The notes under the pieces: generated by a model | Told to the model about the DNA's origin: nothing | The model's input: the letters and a program-made list of their open reading frames with translations, nothing else | Database searches by the model: none | Assembly (NCBI RefSeq): GCF_001908275.1 | Contig: NZ_CP018620.1 | Location: 5,456,001 to 5,520,000, forward strand | Source: Paenibacillus xylanexedens | GTDB lineage: Bacteria > Bacillota > Bacilli > Paenibacillales > Paenibacillaceae | Direction of reading: 5' to 3' | DNA: 64,000 nt | Position numbers and translations under genes: made by a program | In this document: piece by piece, positions 51,733 through 60,845 of the stretch | Position numbering within the stretch: position 1 is the stretch's first letter | How the letters are laid out: each line of letters opens with the position of its first letter

Positions 51733-52635
51733 ATGTTCAAACGCTTGGATGAAATCCTGATTGAGATTCCCAATGTCGAGAAGCCAGATCCGAATGCTGC
51801 GGCAGCTATACAAGAATTACTCGGCGGCAAATTCGGAGAAATGTCAACGTTGAACAACTACCTCTATCAATCGTTTAATTTTCGATCCAAAGAAAAGCTG
51901 AAGCCCTTCTATGACCTCGTCATGAGCATTACGGCCGAAGAATTGGGTCATGTTGAACTCGTGTCTCATGGTATTAACAAATGCCTCAGAGGTTCAACCG
52001 AGTACAAAGAACCCGACGACACACCGCTAGGTTCCGTGAAAGATGCTCGTCTGTCGTATCACTACCTGGCAGGTGCACAAGGCGCAATGCCTTTTGACTC
52101 TATGGGTAATCCATGGACGGGAGCAAACGTCTTCAACAGCGGCAATCTGGTCGAGGATCTGCTGCATAACTTCTTCCTAGAATGTGGCGCTCGTACCCAT
52201 AAGATGAAAGTATATGAGATGACGGATCACCCGGCAGCCCGGGAAGTGGTTGGTTTCCTGCTGGTACGTGGCGGTGTGCATGTCGTGGCATATGCAAAAG
52301 CACTTGAGATTGCAACTGGCGTAAATGTCACCAAGCTGGTTCCTATTCCTTCACTGAACAACAAAGCCTTCAACGAGGCTCGTAAATATGAAGAAAAAGG
52401 CGTACACACCAAGCTGTATACCTATAGTGATAAAGATTTCAACACAATCGGCCAGATCTGGAAAGGAACTCACCCCGAAGATGGACAACCTCTGGAAGTC
52501 ATTCAAGGGATACCTGAAGGATTCCCGATTCCGGAAGCTCCTGCGGTCGAGGAGGAGTTTGCACCAGGTATATCGCAAGAAGACTTCAAGGAAATTGCAC
52601 GTCGTCTGAAAATGGCTGGGAATATTGCAGATTAA
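51733..52635 (+). CDS. Manganese catalase
   Basis: 300 residues, dimanganese catalase of the ferritin-like fold (B. subtilis YdbD group); decomposes hydrogen peroxide without haem. Metal-ligand helices are clear: GGKFGEMSTLNNYLYQS, ITAEELGHVEL, LECGARTHKMKVYEMT and VRGGVHVVAYAKA. It ends with the acidic tail common in spore-associated forms. The ATG has AGAGGAGG. A terminator follows. Confidence 0.93.
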   Translation: MFKRLDEILIEIPNVEKPDPNAAAAIQELLGGKFGEMSTLNNYLYQSFNFRSKEKLKPFYDLVMSITAEELGHVELVSHGINKCLRGSTEYKEPDDTPLGSVKDARLSYHYLAGAQGAMPFDSMGNPWTGANVFNSGNLVEDLLHNFFLECGARTHKMKVYEMTDHPAAREVVGFLLVRGGVHVVAYAKALEIATGVNVTKLVPIPSLNNKAFNEARKYEEKGVHTKLYTYSDKDFNTIGQIWKGTHPEDGQPLEVIQGIPEGFPIPEAPAVEEEFAPGISQEDFKEIARRLKMAGNIAD

Positions 52636-52694
52636 GGAACAATTTTGTTTAACAGGTTCTTTCCCTATATATATTGTTAACTGTATGTTTAAGT

Positions 52695-52747
52695 AAAGCC
52701 CTCGAACCCTGCTGCTGAATGCAGAGAGGATTTGAGGGCTTTGTTAT
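52695..52747 (+). terminator. Intrinsic terminator of the Mn catalase gene
   Basis: AAAGCCCTCGAA pairs with TTTGAGGGCTTT around a loop with CTGCT/GCAG pairing. Confidence 0.7.
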
Positions 52748-52857
52748 AATAAATTTATGATACCATTTTATGGTGAAAAATAAGTATGTTGTATGCACGT
52801 CATTTCCTGAGAATTTAGCTGTAAAAGTAAACCGGATCTCTGCTGACATCGTTAAAC

Positions 52858-53151
52858 TTAGTTAAACTCCAACACCGATTCCTCACGCTGACTCATGACT
52901 TCAATTAGCATGTTGGCACCCAGACGAAAACCTTGTGCAAACGCTGCTTCCGTATGCATGCCCTCACATCTGCCACACAAGTCAAATAACTGTTCAAGCT
53001 CACGGAATTCTTCCTCGCTCAATCGATTCTTCCATTGCTCTGTCAGAGCTGCAATCTGCCGCCCTAACGCTTGGTATTCAGGATGTGTCGGCATCATCAT
53101 CTCATCCGGTCGAAGTCGTCCATTATATAATGCTTCTAATATCGAATTCAT
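52858..53151 (-). CDS. DUF6809-like small protein
   Basis: 97 residues beginning MNSILEALYNGRLRPDE, with a central CGRCEGM and a helical end. Matches the DUF6809-type pattern of phage-borne and genome-island proteins. Function unknown. Start 53151 has AGGAGGA six nt upstream. Confidence 0.65.
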   Translation of the reverse strand: MNSILEALYNGRLRPDEMMMPTHPEYQALGRQIAALTEQWKNRLSEEEFRELEQLFDLCGRCEGMHTEAAFAQGFRLGANMLIEVMSQREESVLEFN

Positions 53152-53184
53152 GTGCATCCTCCTGTATATCAATTCGCACCTCAC

Positions 53185-53213
53185 TTGAATGAACGATCTA
53201 CACATGGTAGGAT
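53185..53213 (+). promoter_or_regulatory. Possible sRNA promoter
   Basis: TTGAAT (53185-53190) and TAGGAT (53208-53213), 17-bp spacer, pointing to the terminator at 53249-53297. Confidence 0.35.
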
Positions 53214-53219
53214 ATTTAT

Positions 53220-53298
53220 GCAGTCGCTCATTTAAGTGATTGCGGGATAGGAAGCAGCATGTTCTTCGTGGGACTCAAGCTGCTTCCTTTTTTATTTT
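53220..53298 (+). ncRNA. Candidate short non-coding RNA
   Basis: A plus-strand promoter leads to a short stem (CGCTCA..TGATTGCG) and a clean terminator: AGGAAGCAGC / GCTGCTTCCT with TTTTTT (to 53297). No ORF with a ribosome site lies between. About 79 nt. The strand is opposite to the neighbouring genes, so the terminator is not theirs. Confidence 0.3.
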
Positions 53299-53471
53299 TG
53301 GAGCTCGTCGTAAATCTTCTCAATCCCTTTGCGAACGATGTCTGATCGATTCGTATTCAGTTTCTCAGCCGAAATATCGAGCTTGTTCATAATTTCCTCG
53401 TCGACACGTATATCAATCGTTCTGCTTTTGGGTTTGTCAGATTTAGGCCGCCCCATCTTTTTGGCGGACAT
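53292..53471 (-). CDS. Ribbon-helix-helix regulator (CopG/Arc type)
   Basis: 59 residues: an RHH domain (TIDIRVDEEIMNKLDISAEKLNTNRSDIVRKGIEKIYDEL) after a Lys-rich start. Such proteins bind DNA as dimers and often regulate themselves. The start at 53471 has GAGGTGAAG; its promoter carries a 40-bp perfect palindrome which is its likely operator. Confidence 0.85.
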   Translation of the reverse strand: MSAKKMGRPKSDKPKSRTIDIRVDEEIMNKLDISAEKLNTNRSDIVRKGIEKIYDELQK

Positions 53472-53485
53472 TTGCTTCACCTCTT

Positions 53486-53525
53486 TTTTTGTCCTGACAA
53501 TAATATATTATTGTCAGGACAAAAA
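53486..53525. promoter_or_regulatory. 40-bp perfect palindrome, operator of the RHH gene
   Basis: The left arm (53486-53505) TTTTTGTCCTGACAATAATA and its exact reverse complement (53506-53525). It covers the spacer, -10 (TATATT) and downstream flank of the promoter whose -35 is TTGACT (53530-53525). Perfect symmetry of this length is rare for simple operators. Confidence 0.75.
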
Positions 53526-53539
53526 GTCAATTTAATTAT

Positions 53540-53553
53540 AAAACATACGTTCG
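53540..53553. promoter_or_regulatory. LexA-like box upstream of the RHH promoter
   Basis: AAAACATACGTTCG on plus (CGAACGTATGTTTT on minus) matches the LexA pattern CGAAC-N4-GTTYG with the last base off. It lies between GTCACA and TATAAT of a second possible promoter. Confidence 0.5.
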
Positions 53554-53656
53554 TTTTTGTGACAGCAGATTCATAGATAAATCTATAGTCAGTAATCAGT
53601 TTCAATAATAAAACAACCTTGAAAGGTTAGGCGCTCAAGGTCGTTAGAGTACTATT

Positions 53657-54742
53657 TCACTCTTCCATTGGCTTTCCATATCTCACTAAGACATGCCAGA
53701 GTAATTTTAACTCTTGTAGAACTTCTCTGTAGGTTCCTCTATCGCTCCAATGGCTTGGGTTTCGTTTCAAGTCCATAGCTGCGGAACCAATGATATCTGC
53801 ATCAATCAAATCACTTTTTGCAATTCTTTTGGCTAGTGAAGGCATCGAAGTACCTCGAAAATCCATTGGAACGTCATCAACCAATAGTGTAAAGCCCATG
53901 TGCCAATGGAGATCAATGGAATACTTTAAACATATCTGCTCTAAGATTCTTCCTGTATGTGTGCCTTTAAATGATGGGTCGGCAACAAGCAACTCTACAT
54001 CTTTTTCAAGGGAAATATCACCATGAACCTGAGCTTCGATATAATAATCCAGATTTCGGTTCGGCTCTTGGCTTGATGGATTTTGGAATGGTTTCTCAAG
54101 ATTGACGAGCATATGATCGATTAACTTTTGAACCGTTAGATTTCTTTCACCAATGGCAAAATCACTATAGAATACATCCCTCATAAGAGCAGCCAAAATG
54201 AGGTCAAATTCCTCATACGTTCCCTTTTCCTCGGGGTCTTGGTGAGAATCCAAATATGTATACGTGCAACGTTGAGAGACCTCAGTGGATAAAAGGAAGT
54301 AACATGATCCAAAACGCGGAGCAGGTCCATCGGGATGTAACATAACATTGAGTGCCCCATACTTGGGCCGTTCACTATTGGTTGAGCCATTTATTTGGTA
54401 CGCTCCGCCAAACATTTTATTCTCCCAAACGTCACGTTCACCGCCTGAAAATGCGGAGACACTTCCATTTGATAAAAAAGTCTCAAACTGACTTTTATAA
54501 ACTCCCTGCTCAAGTAGTGCTTCAGCCACGCTTTTCATGGTCGGATCTAATCGATCTGGGTGAAAGTGTAGCGCAATACTTGCATGAGATTTTAGTTTAT
54601 TGATAGCTTTTTCAAATGTCTTCAGCTCGATGTTGGACATACGAAGGATTTCTCTAATGGTTTGCTCCGCCTCATTTTTGCGGCTTCTTGCATAATTGGT
54701 TACATGCTCTTGAGCTAATTGCTGAGACCTTGATAGTTTCAT
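53657..54742 (-). CDS. DUF3626 family protein
   Basis: 361 residues. The pattern LHFHPDR..GGERDVWE..GG, PKYGALNVMLHPDGPAPRFGSCYF and IEAQVHGDI is that of DUF3626, a family of unknown function found beside variable genes in Bacilli. It has no signal peptide or membrane segment. The mixed composition hints at an enzyme or toxin-like domain, not proven. It heads a group with small proteins that look like immunity factors. Confidence 0.8.
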   Translation of the reverse strand: MKLSRSQQLAQEHVTNYARSRKNEAEQTIREILRMSNIELKTFEKAINKLKSHASIALHFHPDRLDPTMKSVAEALLEQGVYKSQFETFLSNGSVSAFSGGERDVWENKMFGGAYQINGSTNSERPKYGALNVMLHPDGPAPRFGSCYFLLSTEVSQRCTYTYLDSHQDPEEKGTYEEFDLILAALMRDVFYSDFAIGERNLTVQKLIDHMLVNLEKPFQNPSSQEPNRNLDYYIEAQVHGDISLEKDVELLVADPSFKGTHTGRILEQICLKYSIDLHWHMGFTLLVDDVPMDFRGTSMPSLAKRIAKSDLIDADIIGSAAMDLKRNPSHWSDRGTYREVLQELKLLWHVLVRYGKPMEE

Positions 54743-54833
54743 GGGCAGAGGAGTCCTTTCCCTTTTTATAGAATCATAATGGCGTTTTCCTTGTTTATCA
54801 TATAGATTATAGCCTAGTTATAGTTTTGGATCT

Positions 54834-55103
54834 TCAATCTATTTTTCTGGGGATTAGTTCATTCTCAGGGAAATTCCACCAATTGGATTCCTCATAATAA
54901 ATTGTTTTTGCCCAAAACTCAGGGGACTCATGAAAAATCAGGTCTTCTTCTGATAAAAAATCATTGCCTTCCCAAAAAGAATTAATCCTGAGAAAAGCTT
55001 CCTTCTCTGAAATATCAAATAATTCAATTAATAGTTGAACAATGTGCAAACAATATATTTCCGAACTCAAAAAGGTAGGGAAAAGAAGTTGGTATTTTAG
55101 CAT
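54834..55103 (-). CDS. Small acidic hypothetical protein, immunity-like
   Basis: 89 residues, acidic and aromatic-rich (FWEGNDFLSEEDLIFHESPEFWAKTIYYEESNWWNF), similar in style to polymorphic-toxin immunity proteins. Start 55103 has GGAG 8 nt before it. Upstream neighbour of DUF3626 on the same strand. No assigned function. Confidence 0.5.
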   Translation of the reverse strand: MLKYQLLFPTFLSSEIYCLHIVQLLIELFDISEKEAFLRINSFWEGNDFLSEEDLIFHESPEFWAKTIYYEESNWWNFPENELIPRKID

Positions 55104-55145
55104 TTTTATCACTCCATCTTCAATATTTCAGTCTTTCTTAGAATG

Positions 55146-55556
55146 CTAATTCCAAGTCTCTATGTATCCAACCTTCATCTTTTCCAAAAGCTCCAAGATA
55201 ACCTCATCCAACTCCTCTAGTATCTCATCATGTGTAGGAGACTCCAGTATTCTTACCAAATCCGACCGTAACATACTTAGATGAGATACAGGCAATCGAT
55301 CAATTAATCCAACCAAAATAAAATATTCCCAAGAAGAATCTTGGGTTTGCAATACATCCTTAATATGAGGAACTAAGTCCTCGCCTAGTCTCAATAGTAT
55401 ATCCTCTACCGGCTTAGAGATAGGCCAATTCCCGTCTTGCAACCACTCCATAAGCTCTGGGATGATAACTTTCAACTCTTCATTTCTAAATTCATTTAAC
55501 TTGTTAACCGCTTCAAAGTCATGTTTGTCGCGGGGAAGACACGCCCTAATATCCAT
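55146..55556 (-). CDS. DUF5071 protein
   Basis: 136 residues with the DUF5071 pattern (LMEWLQDGNWPISKPVEDILLRLGEDLVPHIKDVL, then repeated Leu/acidic helices). The family is common in loci of polymorphic toxins and immunity. ATG with GAGGAAG. Same strand as the neighbours; spacing of 30-40 bp. Confidence 0.8.
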   Translation of the reverse strand: MDIRACLPRDKHDFEAVNKLNEFRNEELKVIIPELMEWLQDGNWPISKPVEDILLRLGEDLVPHIKDVLQTQDSSWEYFILVGLIDRLPVSHLSMLRSDLVRILESPTHDEILEELDEVILELLEKMKVGYIETWN

Positions 55557-55600
55557 TTAGACTTCCTCATCTCTATGTGCAAAATCATATACTCCCTCTG

Positions 55601-56170
55601 TTATTCTACTGGCTCTACATCCTCTACTCTGATCTCAATCTCATCTTGATTCTTCGTCGTTGACATCGCATCTCTCATGCGAATCGTCCACATTCCTGCA
55701 TCCTGATAAAAGTGTACATCTTCAATCACAGGAACACGTACTCTTTCTCCATCTGGTGAATATAGTCCACCCCGAATTGCGTCCGCCTCACTTAGATGGG
55801 CACCGTCTGGAGTATTTGGACAAGATACCGCTATCGTTTCTGCTCTGGCCTCCCCAGGATAGGGTTGATTTTCCGGGCCTCCATCCGTCCAGACTTCAAC
55901 ATAGGAGCCGATCTGCGGATCAGGCGCATTGGAGAACCATTTTGCCGGATAATACCGATTTCCTCCTCCGTTCGCACTGAAATCTTCATATGCAGGATCA
56001 ACCACAAGAATGGAATTGTCTTTGCGTTCAACCACATAACCAGTGAAGCCCTTTTCTGTCGGTGAATTTGCAATAGTTTGTGCTGAGTTGCACTCGTTTG
56101 ATCCAGCACATCCCGTAAGACCTAGTATCCAGATCGAGAGTATTGTACAAACGATACGAAGATTAGTCAC
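55601..56170 (-). CDS. DUF3221 lipoprotein
   Basis: ~189-residue lipoprotein: signal MTNLRIVCTILSIWILGL with lipobox LTGC, then a DUF3221 core (GYVVERKDNSILVVDP). The GTG start at 56170 follows GAGGGGGG by ~10 nt; the longer frame (56200) is less supported. Function unknown; family common on Bacilli surfaces. Confidence 0.7.
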   Translation of the reverse strand: MTNLRIVCTILSIWILGLTGCAGSNECNSAQTIANSPTEKGFTGYVVERKDNSILVVDPAYEDFSANGGGNRYYPAKWFSNAPDPQIGSYVEVWTDGGPENQPYPGEARAETIAVSCPNTPDGAHLSEADAIRGGLYSPDGERVRVPVIEDVHFYQDAGMWTIRMRDAMSTTKNQDEIEIRVEDVEPVE

Positions 56171-56366
56171 CTCCTGGTTCCCCCCTCTAACAAAATTCAC
56201 ATTATACTTCTTAATGCTGACGTCTTAGATCAGGTTATTGTTGCATAACAATGGAGCCAACTTTGAGTGTTAGATTTACAAATACACCCAAAAGTCCTCT
56301 TGTTTTCTTTTGATACAAAACGTATCATTTATATTAGATAATATAATTAATGAGGGGGAATCATGT

Positions 56367-57281
56367 ATGATCCAAAGTCCAAAAGCGGTAATTCAATCAT
56401 TCATGCTATGTATTTTTACTATCTTACTTTACATTACATATGCTGAAGCATCTCATGCTGCTGGTTCAGCGGCATCACCTTCCACTTACGAGAATGATAT
56501 CACCCTACCGGCTGTTGTTTATGGAAAAGTTACGGATAGAGGAGGAAATGTGATACCCCACGCCAAAGTTGAATATGAACTCAATCATCTAGGAGAAATA
56601 ACGAAATATAGTACAGTAGCAGATGAGAACGGAAATTACCATATTGAGGCTGTTGTACGAGATTCCACAGATATGTATTTGTACGTCAGTGCGGATGGTT
56701 TCATCACCTACATTTCTTATAATAAACACGATACCTTCACGCTAAGACCTGGTGATGAGGTGAAGCATGACATCTGGTTGTATGAGCCTGCCACAATTAT
56801 GGGTACGGTAAAAGACCAGACCGGCCAGCCCATCGCTGGCGCTAAAATTCAAGTTACAAGTGTCCCATACCTGGTCGAAACAGATGAAAATGGCAGATAT
56901 ACAGTAACGGGTATTGATTACGATTATAGTGCAAACATTGCAATGTGGGTTGATAGTGACAACTATGTTCCCTACGTGGAAGATCGTATATACATTCGAG
57001 CAGGTGAAACGATCCAAATCGACGTAGTGTTAGAAGAGGCTGCACATGTAAGGGGACAGGTGGTTGATGAAAACGGGGTACCCATGCCTGGGGTCAGAAT
57101 AAGTGGTAATCCTACAAGAACAACGACTGATGCTCAGGGATACTTCATTCTCAGACGCACTATGGCAGGTTCAGTCGCACTAGCCGCAGACTTTACAGGG
57201 TATCCAAGACACATAACATTAGTAGATTTAGTCCCAGGAGATCATAACACAGTTAATTTTGTTCTTAAAAAGAATCCATGA
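56367..57281 (+). CDS. Secreted protein with three carboxypeptidase-regulatory-like domains
   Basis: 304 residues: signal peptide (cleavage near HAAGS), then three consecutive CarboxypepD_reg/beta-sandwich repeats (VVYGKVTDRGGNVIPHAKV, ATIMGTVKDQTGQPIAGAKI, AHVRGQVVDENGVPMPGVRI), each ~80-90 residues. Such modules bind or present peptides on the wall; no catalytic domain. Start 56367, with GAGGGGG a few bases before. Confidence 0.8.
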   Translation: MIQSPKAVIQSFMLCIFTILLYITYAEASHAAGSAASPSTYENDITLPAVVYGKVTDRGGNVIPHAKVEYELNHLGEITKYSTVADENGNYHIEAVVRDSTDMYLYVSADGFITYISYNKHDTFTLRPGDEVKHDIWLYEPATIMGTVKDQTGQPIAGAKIQVTSVPYLVETDENGRYTVTGIDYDYSANIAMWVDSDNYVPYVEDRIYIRAGETIQIDVVLEEAAHVRGQVVDENGVPMPGVRISGNPTRTTTDAQGYFILRRTMAGSVALAADFTGYPRHITLVDLVPGDHNTVNFVLKKNP

Positions 57282-57489
57282 ATCTTGGGTTCTTTTACAA
57301 TAACCTTAGCATAACCTCTGAGTAGTCTTCCATGGTCATCTATCGTATTTGTAAAACTGAATTTCCAGTATGTATAATCATAAACTAACCCAAAGACTCA
57401 TGATGAATTCTCTATACGAATTCGGTCATGAGCCTTTCCTTATGTCCAAGCATGCAGATGTGACCATCGTAAACAGGTTGTTAAACCAT

Positions 57490-57819
57490 TCACTTCTTTA
57501 TATCCCTTTTGTACACGTACCTTCCCCATACCACCAACGCCGCACACAACAAGATCACACAATAAGCCCATACAAAAAACATGGCAAGCCCCAACCCGAT
57601 GTTAGCATCCAGGCCCTTATCAAAGATCTCTGTGTATAGCGAAAAACCGAGTGGCACGGCGCCAACAACGAAAAGTCCAATGGACCATCCACCCCAGCGT
57701 TGGAAACCGGACCCCGCACGAGTACTGGAAAGTTTGCGAATCCCTTGAGTCAGAAGCCACCAAATCAGAATAAATAATAGACAGGTTATAAGAATTTTCA
57801 GCATATCGTTCAACTGCAT
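57490..57819 (-). CDS. Small membrane protein
   Basis: 109 residues with three predicted transmembrane helices (~8-24, ~42-62, ~72-98). ATG has AAGGAGG. No family recognised. Confidence 0.6.
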   Translation of the reverse strand: MQLNDMLKILITCLLFILIWWLLTQGIRKLSSTRAGSGFQRWGGWSIGLFVVGAVPLGFSLYTEIFDKGLDANIGLGLAMFFVWAYCVILLCAALVVWGRYVYKRDIKK

Positions 57820-57965
57820 ATCGTGTACCTCCTTACACCTTGCAAGATGATGAACATATCTTACACGTTAAGCGTTCTCTTTACTATATTACCCGTTTCC
57901 ACATCCATGATCACAGGCAGATAAGAGCACATTACCCCTGACCCACACTTGATCATGAAAAAGAA

Positions 57966-58012
57966 AAAAACGCCACCGTCCTGACTCCTTCCAAGTCAAG
58001 AATGATGGCGTT
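57966..58012 (-). terminator. Intrinsic terminator of the ABC exporter gene
   Basis: AACGCCAtCA / TGgTGGCGTT with an inner TTGAC/GTCA stem, then seven T on the minus strand. Confidence 0.85.
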
Positions 58013-58051
58013 ACTTCTCATATTTACAATGTTAAATCCACATCGAATAGG

Positions 58052-59767
58052 TTACGCACCAAACTGCGCATAGTGAAGGCGGCTGTACACCCCACCTGCT
58101 GCGAGTAATTCTTCATGACGTCCCTGCTCCGTAATGCCTTGTTCAGCAACGACAATAATGCGGTCTGCATTTTTGATCGTAGCCAATCGGTGAGCAATAA
58201 CCAGCGTAGTCCGGCCTTCAGACAGCTCAGCAAGGGATTGCTGAATCGCCGCTTCCGTTTCTGTATCCAGCGCGGATGTGGCTTCGTCCAGGATCAGAAT
58301 TGGTGGGTTTTTCAGGAACATACGGGCAATAGACAAACGCTGTTTCTGTCCACCGGACAACTTCACACCGCGTTCACCAATTAACGTATCCAATCCTTCC
58401 GGCATGGATTGAATCAAAGGTTCCATCTGTGCACGTCTGGCAGCCATCCAGATTTCTTCTTCGGATGCATCCAGCTTACCGTAGGCAATATTCTCGCGAA
58501 TGGTTCCATCGAAGAGGAATACATCCTGTTGTACAATACCGATCTGGCTGCGCAAGGAATCCAGCGTCATGTCCTGTATCTCCTGCCCATCGATCGTGAT
58601 GCGACCTTCCAGCACATCATAGAACCGCGGCAGCAGACTGCATAGCGTTGTTTTACCTGCCCCCGATGGACCGACAAGCGCTACGGTTTCACCTGCACGC
58701 ACGTTTAGATCAATACCTTTGAGCACAGGCTCCTGATCCGAATAACCAAAGGTCACTTGCTCATAACGGATATCTCCACGCAAATGGGATACCGATACGG
58801 CCCCTGGACGATCTTCCACATCCGGTTCCATATCAAGCAACTCCGTATAACGTTTGAAGCCTGCAATCCCTTTCGGATACGTCTCAATAACCGAGTTGAT
58901 CTTCTGAATTGGTGTCAGGAACACATTGGACAACATAATAAATGCAATGAACTGACCGTAGGTCATACTGCCTTGAATGACAAACCATGTTCCGCATACC
59001 AGGACAAAGAGGGATACCAGCTTCATCAGCATATAACTGACAGAGGAGTTCCAGGCCATGATTTTGTATGCAATTAACTTGGTCTGACGGAAACGACCGT
59101 TGTTCACAGCGAATTGTGCTTTTTCATGCTCTTCATTGGCAAAAGCCTGAACAACACGGATACCTGTAATATTGTTCTCTACGCGAGCGTTGAAGTCCGC
59201 AATATCTCCGAACATTCGGCTGAATGCCTTGGACATTTTGCTACCAAAGTAGAGCGACAGATAGATAATCAGCGGTACGATGATAAAGGTTAACACCGCC
59301 AGATTCCCGTTAATACTCATCATGATGCTGAATGCACCAATTAGCGTCATGACCGCGATAAATACATCCTCTGGACCATGATGGGCAATCTCACCGATAT
59401 CCATCAGATCGTTAGTCATGCGGGACACGAGGTGTCCTGTTTTTGTATTATCGAAGAAACGGAACGATAACTTCTGCACATGATTAAACAGACTTTTACG
59501 CATATCCGTCTCGATGTTAATACCGAGCTTGTGTCCCCAATAGGTAACCACGAAGTTGAGAAATGAATTCAATAAGTAGATGCCGAGCAATGCCAGACAC
59601 GCCCATAGAATCCAGTCCCAGCGGCCGCCTGGCAGCAGATCATCGACTACCCGGTTGACTGCCAGTGGAAAAGCCAGCTCCAGCAGGGCGACTAAAATCG
59701 CACAACTGAAGTCAAGAATAAAGAGCTTTTTGTAAGGCCTATAATAGGCAAAGAAACGGCGAAGCAT
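58052..59767 (-). CDS. ABC exporter (permease-ATPase fusion)
   Basis: 571 residues: six transmembrane helices in the N-terminal half and an ATPase domain with Walker A GPSGAGKTT, Q-loop, LSGGQKQR signature and Walker B ILILDEATSALD, then the H-loop AHRLAT. A half-transporter of the lipid A/multidrug type (YfiB/YknU group). It follows two FecCD permeases by 44 bp on the same strand, so it may be in their operon and could export a siderophore, but no direct proof. Confidence 0.93.
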   Translation of the reverse strand: MLRRFFAYYRPYKKLFILDFSCAILVALLELAFPLAVNRVVDDLLPGGRWDWILWACLALLGIYLLNSFLNFVVTYWGHKLGINIETDMRKSLFNHVQKLSFRFFDNTKTGHLVSRMTNDLMDIGEIAHHGPEDVFIAVMTLIGAFSIMMSINGNLAVLTFIIVPLIIYLSLYFGSKMSKAFSRMFGDIADFNARVENNITGIRVVQAFANEEHEKAQFAVNNGRFRQTKLIAYKIMAWNSSVSYMLMKLVSLFVLVCGTWFVIQGSMTYGQFIAFIMLSNVFLTPIQKINSVIETYPKGIAGFKRYTELLDMEPDVEDRPGAVSVSHLRGDIRYEQVTFGYSDQEPVLKGIDLNVRAGETVALVGPSGAGKTTLCSLLPRFYDVLEGRITIDGQEIQDMTLDSLRSQIGIVQQDVFLFDGTIRENIAYGKLDASEEEIWMAARRAQMEPLIQSMPEGLDTLIGERGVKLSGGQKQRLSIARMFLKNPPILILDEATSALDTETEAAIQQSLAELSEGRTTLVIAHRLATIKNADRIIVVAEQGITEQGRHEELLAAGGVYSRLHYAQFGA

Positions 59768-59811
59768 GGACTGAAGTCCTCCTTATGCAACCACACAATG
59801 GTGATTACGTT

Positions 59812-60843
59812 CTATTTCGTCTTGCTTAAGAGGTACAGGAAGTATGGTGCACCAATAATGGCAACCAGGATCCCCGCAGGAATCTCCGAAGGCTGCAGGA
59901 TGACACGACCCAGCGTATCTGCAACCAGTACAAGCAATGAACCGATCAGTGCAGATGCGGGTAACAGGAATTGATGTTTTGGACCCACCAGACGACGCGC
60001 CAAATGCGGTCCGATTAGACCTACAAAACCGATCCCCCCACTCACAGATACACATGAGCCGGCAAGTCCTACAGCAGCCGCAAGCAAAATCAGTCGCTCA
60101 CGCTCAACCGGAGTCCCGAGTCCGCTTGCAGTCTGGTCCCCCAGATTCAGTACGTTCAATACACGTGCCTTATACAGAACTAGCGGGACAAGAATAATAA
60201 GAAACGGTAGCAATGCCGTTACAAATTTCCAGTTCGAACCCCAGATGCTGCCTGCCATCCAGGTAGCTACAAATTGATACTTTTCCGGACTAAGCCTTAA
60301 CGTAAGCACGATCATGGCAGAACTGATTCCCGCTGCTACCCCGATCCCTGTAAGCAACATACGCGTAGGCAGGATGCCCTCTCCTTTTTTGTAAGAGAGA
60401 ATGTAGATCAGAAATGCAGCAAAACCGGAACCGATCAGGGCCAGAATTGGCAAAAGAAATACCGGCGCTGCTGTCGTTGTCGGGAAAAAGGAAACAAATA
60501 ACATGACGACCAGACCAGCACCTGCATTAATCCCGAGGATCCCCGGATCTGCCAACGCATTCCGAGATACTCCCTGCAAAATACAACCAGATAACGCAAG
60601 TCCGGCCCCGACCAGCACCGAAATCACAATACGTGGCAGACGGAATTCAAACAGGATCAATTCCTGTTTAGCCGTGCCTCCACCAAACAGGGTTCGCATC
60701 ACCTCAAGCGGCGAAAGCTTGGTAAAACCTGTGTTCATGCTCACCACAAAAGCCGTAATAATTAATAGGGCAAGCACAATGAGGACAATCGTACTCTTGG
60801 TTCTCTTCTTGCGCTCTGCTCCAACTATTGTTGAGGATTCCAT
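59812..60843 (-). CDS. FecCD-family siderophore permease
   Basis: 343 residues with about ten transmembrane helices of the FecCD type (GFVGLIGPHLARRLVG signature). With the other FecCD gene it forms a heterodimer that passes Fe3+-siderophore through the membrane. Starts 3 bp after the end of the upstream gene with AAAGGAGG. No ATPase or binding protein next to it, so those must be elsewhere. Resembles YfhA/FeuC. Confidence 0.92.
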   Translation of the reverse strand: MESSTIVGAERKKRTKSTIVLIVLALLIITAFVVSMNTGFTKLSPLEVMRTLFGGGTAKQELILFEFRLPRIVISVLVGAGLALSGCILQGVSRNALADPGILGINAGAGLVVMLFVSFFPTTTAAPVFLLPILALIGSGFAAFLIYILSYKKGEGILPTRMLLTGIGVAAGISSAMIVLTLRLSPEKYQFVATWMAGSIWGSNWKFVTALLPFLIILVPLVLYKARVLNVLNLGDQTASGLGTPVERERLILLAAAVGLAGSCVSVSGGIGFVGLIGPHLARRLVGPKHQFLLPASALIGSLLVLVADTLGRVILQPSEIPAGILVAIIGAPYFLYLLSKTK

Positions 60844-60845
60844 CG

